This document shows, piece by piece, positions 38,078 through 47,480 of a DNA stretch of 64,000 nt; within the stretch, counting starts at the first letter, position 1; each line of letters starts with the position of its first letter. The translations under genes and the position numbers were made by a program. This DNA is from a virus. The stretch lies in IMG/VR virus record IMGVR_UViG_3300042691_038416, positions 60,140 to 124,139 of that record. The stretch is one strand, 5' to 3'. The notes under the pieces were generated by a model. It was not told the DNA's origin. It ran no database searches and saw nothing but the letters and a program-made list of their open reading frames with translations.

Positions 38078-38941
38078 TTAATATATTTTTAAATATTTTT
38101 GTTTTTCTTTTAAATTAATATAATCTTGAGAATTAGGATTAATTTGATTAACTGTAGGGTCATAATTAATATTTAAACCATTTCTAAGCCAAATAGCATC
38201 AGGTCTTAAATATAAAGCATGACTCATACATCTAAATCCTTTAGATACTAAACCTCCTCTATGGTAACCACTATTATTAGTAATAATAACATCTCCTACT
38301 GTACCCTTAAAAGTAACAGCAGCGTTATTACATATCTCAGTTTGTTCTGAGGTCATATTATAACTTCCACCATTACTATATATGTAATCTTCAAAAGTTG
38401 TTTTACCTTGATTTAAAATAAAATTTCCACCACAGTAACTATTAGGTACATACTGTAGTGCTCCATTTTCTTCTTCTACATCATGATAATAGATAAAAAC
38501 TTTCATTAATTTATAATCTTCTCCATCTCTATGCCAGTTTTGAGATCCACTTCTTCCTAAAGGACGTTCACCGTGAATCCAAAATAAAACATTATAAATT
38601 AAAGGATCTATTTTTAAAAATCTAGTAGATAATTCAATAAAATAATCATTTAAATACAAATTAAATAAATCTCCATCTTGTAAAGATAATCCTCGGTTTA
38701 AATAATCATAATGAGTTATTTCATAAAATTTATCTTTATTTTTTATATTTAAACCTTGTTTGATAGTTTCTAATTGGTACTGTATTTCTGGATTTGAAAG
38801 CATTTGATCATAAAAATCACTTGCTTTATTAAAAGATTCTATCCCAGATGAATCTAGAATATCAACAACATTTGTTTTATAATATCCTACTGTCTCTAAA
38901 TTATGTAGTGCTTCTAACACTTTTTGTTCATTGTAAGCCAT
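38078..38941 (-). CDS. PhyH-like Fe(II)/2-oxoglutarate dioxygenase
   Basis: 287 residues. NWHRDGEDY (HxD) near 157, EENGALQYVPNSY, and NNSGYHRGG with the distal His and Arg, which make up the iron and 2-oxoglutarate site. The family hydroxylates or oxidises small molecules and sugars. An oxidative step on the glycan is inferred. Confidence 0.82.
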   Translation of the reverse strand: MAYNEQKVLEALHNLETVGYYKTNVVDILDSSGIESFNKASDFYDQMLSNPEIQYQLETIKQGLNIKNKDKFYEITHYDYLNRGLSLQDGDLFNLYLNDYFIELSTRFLKIDPLIYNVLFWIHGERPLGRSGSQNWHRDGEDYKLMKVFIYYHDVEEENGALQYVPNSYCGGNFILNQGKTTFEDYIYSNGGSYNMTSEQTEICNNAAVTFKGTVGDVIITNNSGYHRGGLVSKGFRCMSHALYLRPDAIWLRNGLNINYDPTVNQINPNSQDYINLKEKQKYLKIY

Positions 38942-38951
38942 AAATTTTTTA

Positions 38952-40232
38952 TTAGTTGTTTTTTCTAAAAATTGCTATTGGGCGTTTTCCTTCTAAGACA
39001 CTATCAATATTATTAAGATTTTCACTTAAAAATTTAAATGCTTTATCAGCAGCATCAATTGTTTTTTGAATATCTTTTTTAGTATGAGCGAAACTTATAT
39101 AAATCACATTTGGAAATAATATTCCTTGTTTTACCATTTCTTGGTAAAATAAAGCTTTTAATCCATCAGCATCTGGGTATGTCTCAGAATTAAAAGTTAA
39201 ATTATGTCTAGGAGCGTCACCAGCAAAATTAATATCTAGATTATATTTTTTAGCTGCTTCTTTGATTCCTAAGTCAAGCATATTTCCTAATTCCCAAATA
39301 TAATTGTAGTTTTTAGTTTTAAGTTCTTTAATAGTTTCAATAGCAGCTACTAATGATAAACATTCACCTCCAAAAGTCATAGAATAAAAAACATAATCTA
39401 ATTCTTTCATAAATTCTTTTTTACCAGCTATAGCGGCTAAAGGCATTCCATTAGCTACAGCTTTACCTAAACAACATAAATCAGGAGTTACACCAAAATA
39501 TTCTTGAGCGCCACCTAAACTCCATCTAAACCCAGTTACTACTTCATCAAAAATAAGAACAACTTTATATTTATCACACAAATCTCTTACACCTTGTAAA
39601 AATCCAGGAGCAGGAGTAGTTAATGCTTGTGGCTCAATAATAACAGCAGCTACATCATCTTTTTTAAGTAATTCTTCTAAACTATCTAAATTATTAAACT
39701 CAAATTCATCTATTAAGTCTTTTAAACATTTAGGTACACCATAATCTCTAATTGAAATGGCATGCCAATCTCCCCATCCATGATAACCACCTTTAGGTTT
39801 TAATATTTTTTCTTTACCTGTATATGAACGAGCTATTCTTACTGAGGCTAGATTAACATCTGTTCCGTTTTTACCAAAACGAACTTGCTCAGCACAAGGT
39901 ACCACTTCACTAATTAATTGAGCTAATTCTTGTTCTAATAAAGTAGGCCAAGAAAATATAATACCATTTTTAAGTTGTTTTTTAATAGCTTTATTTGTAC
40001 GATTATGGTTATAACCTAGAATAATTGGTCCTAAACCACACATATAATCAAGATATTTTTTATCATCAAGACCATATAAATAGGCTCCTTTACCTGATTT
40101 TACAAATTTAGGATAAACTCCATCTACAAATTGATCAGGACATTTACTCATTGTTTGAGTACCTCTAGGCATAAGTCTAAGAGCATTATCCCAAAGTTCT
40201 TGTTCATTAATTTTCTTCTTTTTAATTAGCAT
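38952..40232 (-). CDS. Class III PLP aminotransferase (GSA-aminomutase-like)
   Basis: 426 residues. LIFDEVVTGFRWSLGGAQEY and LGKAVANGMPLAAIAG with the PLP Lys are as in glutamate-1-semialdehyde aminomutases and acetylornithine-type transaminases. In nonulosonic pathways the amino group is normally set by a DegT-type enzyme (PseC), so this is probably a different aminotransferase family used for the same or another sugar position. Length normal. Confidence 0.85.
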   Translation of the reverse strand: MLIKKKKINEQELWDNALRLMPRGTQTMSKCPDQFVDGVYPKFVKSGKGAYLYGLDDKKYLDYMCGLGPIILGYNHNRTNKAIKKQLKNGIIFSWPTLLEQELAQLISEVVPCAEQVRFGKNGTDVNLASVRIARSYTGKEKILKPKGGYHGWGDWHAISIRDYGVPKCLKDLIDEFEFNNLDSLEELLKKDDVAAVIIEPQALTTPAPGFLQGVRDLCDKYKVVLIFDEVVTGFRWSLGGAQEYFGVTPDLCCLGKAVANGMPLAAIAGKKEFMKELDYVFYSMTFGGECLSLVAAIETIKELKTKNYNYIWELGNMLDLGIKEAAKKYNLDINFAGDAPRHNLTFNSETYPDADGLKALFYQEMVKQGILFPNVIYISFAHTKKDIQKTIDAADKAFKFLSENLNNIDSVLEGKRPIAIFRKNN

Positions 40233-41223
40233 CTTTTAAACCTTTATTTATTAGTTTTGTTAAATAATCTATATCATGATTTAAAAATATACCTGAGTTA
40301 AATTCTTGACCTGTATATTTTTCTAAAATATATTCTTTTTCTGTGTATTGAGGAATAACACAAAGTAATTTATTACAATGTTCAGTTGTGAATCCTGGTA
40401 AGAAATTTGAGTGATATGTGAATGGCAACTCAGTTTTTGCTATCATATCTTCATGAAATTTTTCTCCTGGACGCATTCCTATAGTATTATATTTAATTTC
40501 TTTATTTGTTATTTGAGATAAGGCTTTAATTATAGTTTCCATATCAAATGAGTCAAAATAAGGAATAAATACTTCTCCTCCAATACTATTAATTAAAGAA
40601 GATAATACAGTATTAACTGCATCTTCTAATGTAAATAAAAATCTTGTACAATCCAAAGAAGTAACATTAATACTTTTATTTTGGTTAACTAAATCTAACC
40701 ATAAAGGAATAAATGAACCTCTACTAGCTATTACATTACCGTATCTAACTGAACTAAAAATAGTATTAGGAGAATTATAATCAGAATTTGTAAATAATCT
40801 TTCTGCTGTGAATTTAGATGCTCCATATACATTAATAGGAATACATGCTTTATCTGTAGAAACTAAAATACATTTATCAACGTTAGCTTCCATAGCAGCA
40901 TTAGCAACATTTATAGAACCCTGGATATTTGTTTTAACACATTCTTCAGGATAATATTCCATGTCATCAATACGTTTTAAAGCGGCGGCGTGGATAATAT
41001 AATTCGGTTTATGTTTTTTACATGTTTTGACTAATTGTTCATAATCTCTAACATCACCAATTACTTTAATAATTGATTTATCTTGACCAAAATATAAAGC
41101 TTGTTTACCTTCATCACGACTATAAACAATAATTTTACAATTATATTTTTTAAGACGTTGGATGATAGCTCTACCTAATGAACCTGTTCCTCCAGTAATT
41201 AATATAGTTTTATTATTAAACAT
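40222..41223 (-). CDS. PseB-like UDP-GlcNAc 4,6-dehydratase
   Basis: 333 residues. SDR Rossmann motif TGGTGSLGRA, HAAALKRIDDMEYYPEECVK, STDKACIPINVYGASK with the catalytic Tyr-Lys, GNVIASRGSFIPLW and GMRPGEKFHE are the sequence marks of the inverting dehydratases PseB/FlaA1. First step of pseudaminic acid synthesis. Confidence 0.88.
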   Translation of the reverse strand: MFNNKTILITGGTGSLGRAIIQRLKKYNCKIIVYSRDEGKQALYFGQDKSIIKVIGDVRDYEQLVKTCKKHKPNYIIHAAALKRIDDMEYYPEECVKTNIQGSINVANAAMEANVDKCILVSTDKACIPINVYGASKFTAERLFTNSDYNSPNTIFSSVRYGNVIASRGSFIPLWLDLVNQNKSINVTSLDCTRFLFTLEDAVNTVLSSLINSIGGEVFIPYFDSFDMETIIKALSQITNKEIKYNTIGMRPGEKFHEDMIAKTELPFTYHSNFLPGFTTEHCNKLLCVIPQYTEKEYILEKYTGQEFNSGIFLNHDIDYLTKLINKGLKDAN

Positions 41224-42400
41224 ATAAATTTTCTATTTCATTAACAATTCTTTCTGATGCTTTAAAATCATTAAAGTCATCGAATATTTTTAACACTGAT
41301 TTAGCATTAGGAGAATCTATTTCTAACCATTTAAAATTATCATCATAAATTATTAAATTATTTTTAATAATATTAATTAAATTATTTTTTCTATCAATAG
41401 CCTTATCAATAAATTTAGGATCTATTTTATCAACTAACTCTTCAAATGAATTTACTCTCATAATTGGAGCCCAAAAATCATAATGTTTAGTATGATTATA
41501 ATTTTGTAGATCAAATCCTTTTTCAATTCCAATATCTTTAATATCAAAAATAACTGTTTTTTTATTTAACACTAAAGAATAATACATTATTGAACTTATT
41601 ATGCCAACATTTATATCTGAAGCTTTGACTATAGATTGAAATGAGGCTTCATCTTTTATTACTTTAATATAAGGAATATTTTTTAGATTATCAAAATTAT
41701 TTTCAAAATCTTTTGAAAAATCAATATATTCTACAGGATGAGGTTTATAAAATAATTCATATTCACTATGAAGTTTTTCTACTATATTTTTAGTTTTATC
41801 TAAAATCTCATCATGCATAAATTTATTCATAGAACCATAAATAATAATAATTGGTTTTATTTTTTTATATGGTTCTATATCAATAAGACTATCAAATTTA
41901 GAATTACCTACTATTTTAGTTTTATGAGTTACCCAACTAGCTATTTTTTTAGTTTCAAATACCCAGTCACTATGATCAAAAAACATATCTATTAAATTTG
42001 TAGGAAAAGACTTTCTACTATATAATTCTAATTTAGAGTCAATTTCTGAGTATAACCAACTTGAGTTTTCAATACAACATATTAAAGTTCCTAGTTGTTT
42101 AAATTCTACAAACATTGATTTTTCTGGTTCCCAATTTTCTCTACTTACTAGTAATACATCAGGAATAAAAGGTAAGGTTATACCACCTAAAGTTTTAGCA
42201 ATATATGTTTTGTTTGACTCTGTTACATTAGAATCATACATAAAACTATTTAATGAAATGTGAGGATATTGAGTACTTAATTCATTTGTATATAAAAAGA
42301 AAAAATTATGATCTCGTTTTTTTATTTCTTTAACAATGTTAATTAATTCTACAGTACATCTATCACTAGTAGAAACTATTAATATATTTTTCTTTTTCAT
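41216..42400 (-). CDS. GT-B-type glycosyltransferase-like protein
   Basis: 394 residues. Two Rossmann halves; the second has IIIYGSMNKFMHDEILDK, FYKPHPVEY and ASDINVGIISSIMYYSLVLN, the pattern of the poly-glycerol-phosphate or capsule glycosyltransferases and also of UDP-GlcNAc 2-epimerase-like folds. It could be a transferase for the CMP sugar or a PseG-like hydrolase; I cannot decide. Confidence 0.7.
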   Translation of the reverse strand: MKKKNILIVSTSDRCTVELINIVKEIKKRDHNFFFLYTNELSTQYPHISLNSFMYDSNVTESNKTYIAKTLGGITLPFIPDVLLVSRENWEPEKSMFVEFKQLGTLICCIENSSWLYSEIDSKLELYSRKSFPTNLIDMFFDHSDWVFETKKIASWVTHKTKIVGNSKFDSLIDIEPYKKIKPIIIIYGSMNKFMHDEILDKTKNIVEKLHSEYELFYKPHPVEYIDFSKDFENNFDNLKNIPYIKVIKDEASFQSIVKASDINVGIISSIMYYSLVLNKKTVIFDIKDIGIEKGFDLQNYNHTKHYDFWAPIMRVNSFEELVDKIDPKFIDKAIDRKNNLINIIKNNLIIYDDNFKWLEIDSPNAKSVLKIFDDFNDFKASERIVNEIENLYV

Positions 42401-43359
42401 TTTAATTTTTCAATATCGTTCTCAACCATTTTCTTAACCATATCACTAAAACTAGTTTTTGGAGACCATCTTAACTCAGAGTTTGCTTTAAAATAACTAC
42501 CTCGTAACACATCTACTTCAGCTGGTCTCATAAATCTTGGATCTTGTTTAATATAAGAAGACCAATCTGTTATTCCAACAACTTTAAAAGCCTCATCTAA
42601 AAATTCTCTAATAGATCTAGTTTCATTAGTAGCAATTACATAGTCATCTGCTTTATCTTGTTGTAACATTAACCACATTGCTTCAACATAATCAGGAGCA
42701 TATCCCCAATCTCGTTTAGCATCTAGATTACCTAATGTAATATGATCTGAGAGTCCTAAATGGATTCTAGCTACACCATCAGATATTTTTCTAGTTACAA
42801 ATTCAATACCTCTTCTTTCACTTTCATGGTTAAATAAAATACCACTACAAGCAAACATATTATATGATTCTCTATAATTCTTTGTAATCCAATGTCCATA
42901 TAATTTAGCTACACCATATGGTGATCTAGGATAGAAAGGAGTATTTTCATTAGCTGGATTTTCTACCATTCTACCAAACATTTCTGAGCTTGATGCTTGA
43001 TAGAATTTAATTTTTTCATGACCATACTCTCTAATTGCTTCAAGTATTCTTAATACTCCTAAACCAGTCACATTAGATGTTTGTTCAGGTGTATTCCAGC
43101 TCTCACCTACAAATGATTGAGCTGCTAAGTTATATACTTCATCTGGGTTAGATTCTTTTAATGCTCTTAAAAGTGAATTTTGATCTGTTAAATCACCTTT
43201 TATAAAATTAATTTTACCTTCTAAGTGTTTAATATTAGTTCTATTTTCACCTGAACTTCTTCTCTCTAAACCATATATAGTATAACCTTTTTGGAGGAGG
43301 AAGTCAGCTAAATGACTTCCATCCATACCATTTATACCTGTAATTAGGGCTGTTTTCAT
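42397..43359 (-). CDS. gmd: GDP-mannose 4,6-dehydratase
   Basis: 320 residues. TGINGMDGSHLADFLLQKGY, YNLAAQSFVGESW, YQASSSEMFG and PRSPYGVAK (catalytic Tyr-Lys), then GNLDAKRDWGYA: full Gmd signature. Makes GDP-4-keto-6-deoxymannose, precursor of fucose, rhamnose, perosamine and others. It belongs to a GDP-sugar branch different from the UDP branch of PseB. Confidence 0.92.
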   Translation of the reverse strand: MKTALITGINGMDGSHLADFLLQKGYTIYGLERRSSGENRTNIKHLEGKINFIKGDLTDQNSLLRALKESNPDEVYNLAAQSFVGESWNTPEQTSNVTGLGVLRILEAIREYGHEKIKFYQASSSEMFGRMVENPANENTPFYPRSPYGVAKLYGHWITKNYRESYNMFACSGILFNHESERRGIEFVTRKISDGVARIHLGLSDHITLGNLDAKRDWGYAPDYVEAMWLMLQQDKADDYVIATNETRSIREFLDEAFKVVGITDWSSYIKQDPRFMRPAEVDVLRGSYFKANSELRWSPKTSFSDMVKKMVENDIEKLK

Positions 43360-43979
43360 AATGAATTGTAATAACTATTTTGTTTTTCTTGTCTTTCTAC
43401 TGTTTTAGGATGATATAAAGCATAATCTTCTAATCCAGGTAAATGAGCATAATTTTTATATCCATCTAACTTTTCATGAACTTTATTAATCCATTTGATT
43501 TCAGGAGTATTTTTATAAATTCTCCATTGATGATCAGGCCATTGAATCCATCCTTTTTCATTTATTTTCCAACCCCATCTTTTAACATAATTTTCATCTA
43601 CTTTAGGATATAAAGTATTTACTCTAGGAACTAAGATGATATCAGATTCATTGTTTTCTAAAATGAATGGTAAACTTTCTATTAAAGTTATGTTAGGATA
43701 TTCATCAGCGTCAATTTGAAAGATCCAATCTCCAGAACATATATGATTTAACTCATTTTTCCAGTTTGCAAAATGTCCTTTAAATTCACTTTCTTTTAAA
43801 GTGATCCAATTTGCTGATGAGTATCTATAAAGTTGATCTAATAATTCTTGTGATGCTTTTGGTTTATCAAGTAAGACTACAATTTCGTCTTCTTGTCTTA
43901 TATTTTCTTTTAGAAGAGGAATTAAACAACTAATTTCTTCTAGTTCATTACAAACTGTTATAGCATAACTTATTTTCAT
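43356..43979 (-). CDS. Small family 2 glycosyltransferase-like protein, leaderless start
   Basis: 207 residues. ISYAITVCNELEEISCLIPL and IVVLLDKPKAS, then GDWIFQIDADEYPN as DxD motif, GT2-like GT-A fold, short C-terminal part. First gene of the 17-gene glycan operon; the ATG is 5 bases from the -7 box, so the operon mRNA should be leaderless. It also uses an ATGA overlap with gmd. Confidence 0.8.
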   Translation of the reverse strand: MKISYAITVCNELEEISCLIPLLKENIRQEDEIVVLLDKPKASQELLDQLYRYSSANWITLKESEFKGHFANWKNELNHICSGDWIFQIDADEYPNITLIESLPFILENNESDIILVPRVNTLYPKVDENYVKRWGWKINEKGWIQWPDHQWRIYKNTPEIKWINKVHEKLDGYKNYAHLPGLEDYALYHPKTVERQEKQNSYYNSL

Positions 43980-43984
43980 ATAAT

Positions 43985-44017
43985 TAAATATATAAAACTT
44001 TTTTTATTAAGCCAAAT
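43985..44017 (-). promoter_or_regulatory. Phage-family promoter, leaderless type, of the glycan operon
   Basis: Minus strand TTTGGCTTAA (-33) and TATATTTA at 43985-43992 (-7). The only recognised promoter for 14 kb of overlapping genes. Confidence 0.78.
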
Positions 44018-44481
44018 TATTTTTCTTCTTCAGGAAAAATTCCTATATAAGAAAGTGCTTCCATAAAGTCTTTCATTTCATAATTCATAATAGAACCCAT
44101 ATCCATTCTATATTCATAGAATTGTCCTGGTTTACCTTTGATTGGATATTTTTCTTTTTCCTCTTCAGCTACTTTTACTGCTTTTACAGCTGACCATTTA
44201 GAATCTTCTTTAGAAGTACCATTATAGAACACCATACCTTGTTGAGGTAAATTAATAGTTGTTGGCATCCAAACTAAATCTTCATCATCTGTAAATAAAA
44301 GATCCTTATATAATTCAGGTAAAACAGAAATTTGTTTTTCATAAAATTCCTGTCCTTCTTTCATTAAAGAGTTTGTAGTAAATCCACAACCAAAACAAGA
44401 ATATGTTTTAATTTCAGGACCATTTTCTGTTACATAACAAGCATCTGATCCACAATGCTTACATATTATTAGATTATCCAT
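44017..44481 (-). CDS. Zinc-ribbon protein of unknown function
   Basis: 154 residues. N-terminal CKHCGSDACYVTENG...CFGCGF (two CxxC pairs) is a zinc ribbon. The rest (DDEDLVWMPTTINLPQQGMV and an acidic end) is a conserved-looking domain without a family known to me. Overlaps the glycosyltransferase stop by 8 bases. Confidence 0.72.
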   Translation of the reverse strand: MDNLIICKHCGSDACYVTENGPEIKTYSCFGCGFTTNSLMKEGQEFYEKQISVLPELYKDLLFTDDEDLVWMPTTINLPQQGMVFYNGTSKEDSKWSAVKAVKVAEEEKEKYPIKGKPGQFYEYRMDMGSIMNYEMKDFMEALSYIGIFPEEEK

Positions 44482-45787
44482 TTTCTTCTATTTTTTGCAA
44501 TTTTGGTAACTCAATTTTCTTTAATTGTGGTAATTTAAGTTGAACTTGTTTAGGAAATTCAGGAATACGTTTTAAATATTCACCTAACTTCTCAGTCATT
44601 TTTTCAAAATTAAAATTTGTCTTAGCAAAATATGCTTGACGTTTAGCTCCGTCTGAGTAGTTTTTATAGTTTTCATAAACATCTCTTAAATAAAATCCTA
44701 CTTGACCTAGATCAGGTGAGAACCATTTAAATTCTTTATGTAACCATTGATTAGCTGCGCTTGGATGGACATTTGTTAATGTACCCTCAATTAATGGAGT
44801 AAATTCTTTATTTAAGAAATCTAAATGACCACTCCAATTAGTTGTAATTAATGGTTTTTTACTTTGAGTAAATTCAACTAACGGTAAACCATATCCTTCT
44901 CCTTTAGTCAATGAAACCATTGCTTTAATTTTAGGATGATTATAAATCTCATTCATTTCCTCATCTGTAAATTCACCATGTAATAGATAAACATTAGGTA
45001 AATCAGTTGAATTTACAGTGTCCCGAATTACTTTTATACGTTTCAAAATCTCATCTCTATCCATATAACTAGGACCTACAATAGATGTTTTTAAAACTAG
45101 TGCTGGGCGATTTTTCTTGTTTTTAAAAGTCTCAAAAAACGCTTTAATTAATAGACCTACATTTTTTCTATCCTCGCCTACATCTCCTTGTAACCAATGT
45201 CCTACAAACAGATAACAAAATTCTTCAGGAATTGTATTTAACGCTCCAATTTCTTTATTTGGTGTTTCTAAAAATTTATAGATATTAGTATTCATACCTA
45301 CAAATAATACTTCAACAGGTGTTTTTAACTCAATATTTCCTTCAAACATTTTAGTTTGAGGATTTTGTTTTTGGTATTTAGAAATTTCAAATCCTTTTTT
45401 ACCATGTTCAGATGATACTAGAACTAAATCCATTCTATTACATCCCTCAATCCAATCACCTGGAACTAAATCTGTTTCTAATCCTGCTGTGATTCCAATA
45501 TTGTATTTACCTACTTTTTGGAATTCAGTTGGAATAGTCATCCAAATAAAAACATCAGGCTGAGTTGTTAATTGACCTTGTATCATATAGTCATTTAAAA
45601 ATTTCCACTCAGGATTATCATCAATAAACCCATTTGGAGTATTTCCCCAACCGCAAGAAATAATTTTAATATCCCACTCGTCTTTTTTTAATTCAATTAT
45701 TGATTTAGTAGTGTCACGAGCTAAACTACCATATCCTGATAAGGTATCTACTGGAGCGTAGATTACACAACTATTTTTACCGCTCAT
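44474..45787 (-). CDS. GT4-type glycosyltransferase
   Basis: 437 residues. GT-B fold: N-terminal GYGSLARDTTKSIIEL, C-terminal VSLTKGEGYGLPLVEFTQSK, where the EGYGLP segment is the donor-binding E-x7-E region. Partner of 45789-47228 one base upstream. May decorate phage protein, DNA or cell-surface glycan; unknown. Confidence 0.82.
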   Translation of the reverse strand: MSGKNSCVIYAPVDTLSGYGSLARDTTKSIIELKKDEWDIKIISCGWGNTPNGFIDDNPEWKFLNDYMIQGQLTTQPDVFIWMTIPTEFQKVGKYNIGITAGLETDLVPGDWIEGCNRMDLVLVSSEHGKKGFEISKYQKQNPQTKMFEGNIELKTPVEVLFVGMNTNIYKFLETPNKEIGALNTIPEEFCYLFVGHWLQGDVGEDRKNVGLLIKAFFETFKNKKNRPALVLKTSIVGPSYMDRDEILKRIKVIRDTVNSTDLPNVYLLHGEFTDEEMNEIYNHPKIKAMVSLTKGEGYGLPLVEFTQSKKPLITTNWSGHLDFLNKEFTPLIEGTLTNVHPSAANQWLHKEFKWFSPDLGQVGFYLRDVYENYKNYSDGAKRQAYFAKTNFNFEKMTEKLGEYLKRIPEFPKQVQLKLPQLKKIELPKLQKIEENG

Positions 45788-45788
45788 A

Positions 45789-47228
45789 TTAATAAAGTAA
45801 TTTATGATTTAAAACTCTTTTTTGAATATTTTTAGTATTGATAAGTTCAAATTTTTCTCTAGGTGTCCAAGTAGCAAATAAATGATCTAATGTTTCAATA
45901 ATTCGTTTACCCATTTTTTCACCTGTGAAACCTGCTTCATTACTTAAAGCCCACTCACGTCCTTTTAATCCTCTTTCTTTAAGTTTTTCTCTACCTAAAG
46001 TATAAGCAAATTTAATCTGATTAGCCGCATCTTCAGCTGTACATCTATCATCCCAAATATAAGGTGTGACTGGTGATCCTTGAATTGAACGATTTGTTGG
46101 ATATACTGGTAATGCCCATTCACCATGTTCTCTTAAAGTACCATTATGGTTTGAAGGAAAATCAGCATCAAAATCTACCCATTTACCATTCTTAACAAAT
46201 CGCATTTGGTCTTGCATTCCACCAGTCACATTTGCAATAATTGGATTTCCAACTAAAAGCGCTTCTGTTAAACTTAATCCCCAACCTTCATTACTTGTTA
46301 ATAAGATCTGAGTGTCACTCATATTATATAACCAACTCATTTGTTCTGGTCCTAAACCAGGAGGTGTAAATATAATATTATATTTTGGATTTCCATCAAA
46401 CAAATAATCACATATTGCTCCTAAATCTGTTCCATTATCATCTACTACATGAGTATGAAGTACAAAAGCACATTTCTTAGCTTTTTCTTCAGATAATCCA
46501 TCAATAAAATATTTGTATGCTAAAAGTGTATCTGGAATTTGTTTACGACGAATGTTTCTAGAGTTAAAGAATAAAACAAAATCATATTCTTTTCCTTTAA
46601 AAATTTGACTTTTAAATTCTCTAAATTTAGGATCATTCTTATCAATTGGTTTAAAAATATTTTCATTTAAACCATGAGGAACATATTCAATAATTTTTTT
46701 CTTAGCTTTTTCTTCACCTAAAACTAATTTATTGATATTAACAGTTTGTTTAGAAATACCTAATAATGCATCACATGCTTCATAGAATGGTCTATTATAC
46801 ATTGGAGCTGGATAATCATCCCAAATATTGAGATAAATAATAGGCATTTTTCTTCTAATTTCATTTTCAATCTGAAATAACCACATAAAGTATCTTGGAT
46901 CAGTGATCAAGAAAATGGCATCTGGTTTTTCAATTTTAATGAGTTGTCTAATTAGATTTGGATCACCATATCCATCTACAGGATACATCACAACAGAAGC
47001 ATCTGTTAAACCTGTATTTGTATTAGTGTCTCCAGATAAATCTAATCTTTTTCCTTTATCAGGATGATTGATTGCTCCTGCAATCTGAACCCAATTAAAA
47101 TGTTGAGCTGTATTTAAAACCATTTCACGAGCAACAGTTGCTACTCCAGAATGTACTCTTAAATCATCACAAATTAATAAGATCTTTTTCCTCTCATTTT
47201 GAGGTAAATAAGCAAAACTTGAATTCAT
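45789..47228 (-). CDS. Large GT4-type glycosyltransferase
   Basis: 479 residues. ILLICDDLRVHSGVATVARE at the N-terminus and LLTSNEGWGLSLTEALLVGN as donor-binding motif. Similar fold to 44474-45787 and directly upstream, so the two probably act together. Outside the nonulosonic operon. Confidence 0.82.
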   Translation of the reverse strand: MNSSFAYLPQNERKKILLICDDLRVHSGVATVAREMVLNTAQHFNWVQIAGAINHPDKGKRLDLSGDTNTNTGLTDASVVMYPVDGYGDPNLIRQLIKIEKPDAIFLITDPRYFMWLFQIENEIRRKMPIIYLNIWDDYPAPMYNRPFYEACDALLGISKQTVNINKLVLGEEKAKKKIIEYVPHGLNENIFKPIDKNDPKFREFKSQIFKGKEYDFVLFFNSRNIRRKQIPDTLLAYKYFIDGLSEEKAKKCAFVLHTHVVDDNGTDLGAICDYLFDGNPKYNIIFTPPGLGPEQMSWLYNMSDTQILLTSNEGWGLSLTEALLVGNPIIANVTGGMQDQMRFVKNGKWVDFDADFPSNHNGTLREHGEWALPVYPTNRSIQGSPVTPYIWDDRCTAEDAANQIKFAYTLGREKLKERGLKGREWALSNEAGFTGEKMGKRIIETLDHLFATWTPREKFELINTKNIQKRVLNHKLLY

Positions 47229-47239
47229 AGAACTTGTTT

Positions 47240-47425
47240 TTAGTCTTTAATTTTTGGATTTGAATAATTGGTAACTTGTTTTCTAAAATCTTCATTAGTA
47301 AGATATAAATCAATTGCCCGATTAACAAGCTTATTTAAAGAAAATTTTCTCTTAACACATTCGATTTTAAAGTTGTCAAATAGATCCTTGTCTACTTTGA
47401 CAGAGGTTAATTGTGTATTGTCCAT
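47240..47425 (-). CDS. Ribbon-helix-helix-like small DNA-binding protein
   Basis: 61 residues. LTSVKVDKDLFDNFKIECVK and FSLNKLVNRAIDLYL fit the strand-helix-helix of Arc/MetJ-type repressors. It stands at the front of the glycosyltransferase operon, so autoregulation is possible. Confidence 0.72.
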   Translation of the reverse strand: MDNTQLTSVKVDKDLFDNFKIECVKRKFSLNKLVNRAIDLYLTNEDFRKQVTNYSNPKIKD

Positions 47426-47447
47426 AACATTATTTATTGTATATATA

Positions 47448-47480
47448 TAAATATATGTAGATCTAATTAGATTGCACTTT
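47448..47480 (-). promoter_or_regulatory. Promoter with good -7 and weak -33 box
   Basis: TATATTTA at 47448-47455 on the minus strand before 47240-47425. The -33 region lies in the end of 47467-48414 and lacks the GG(C/A)TT core. Confidence 0.4.
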
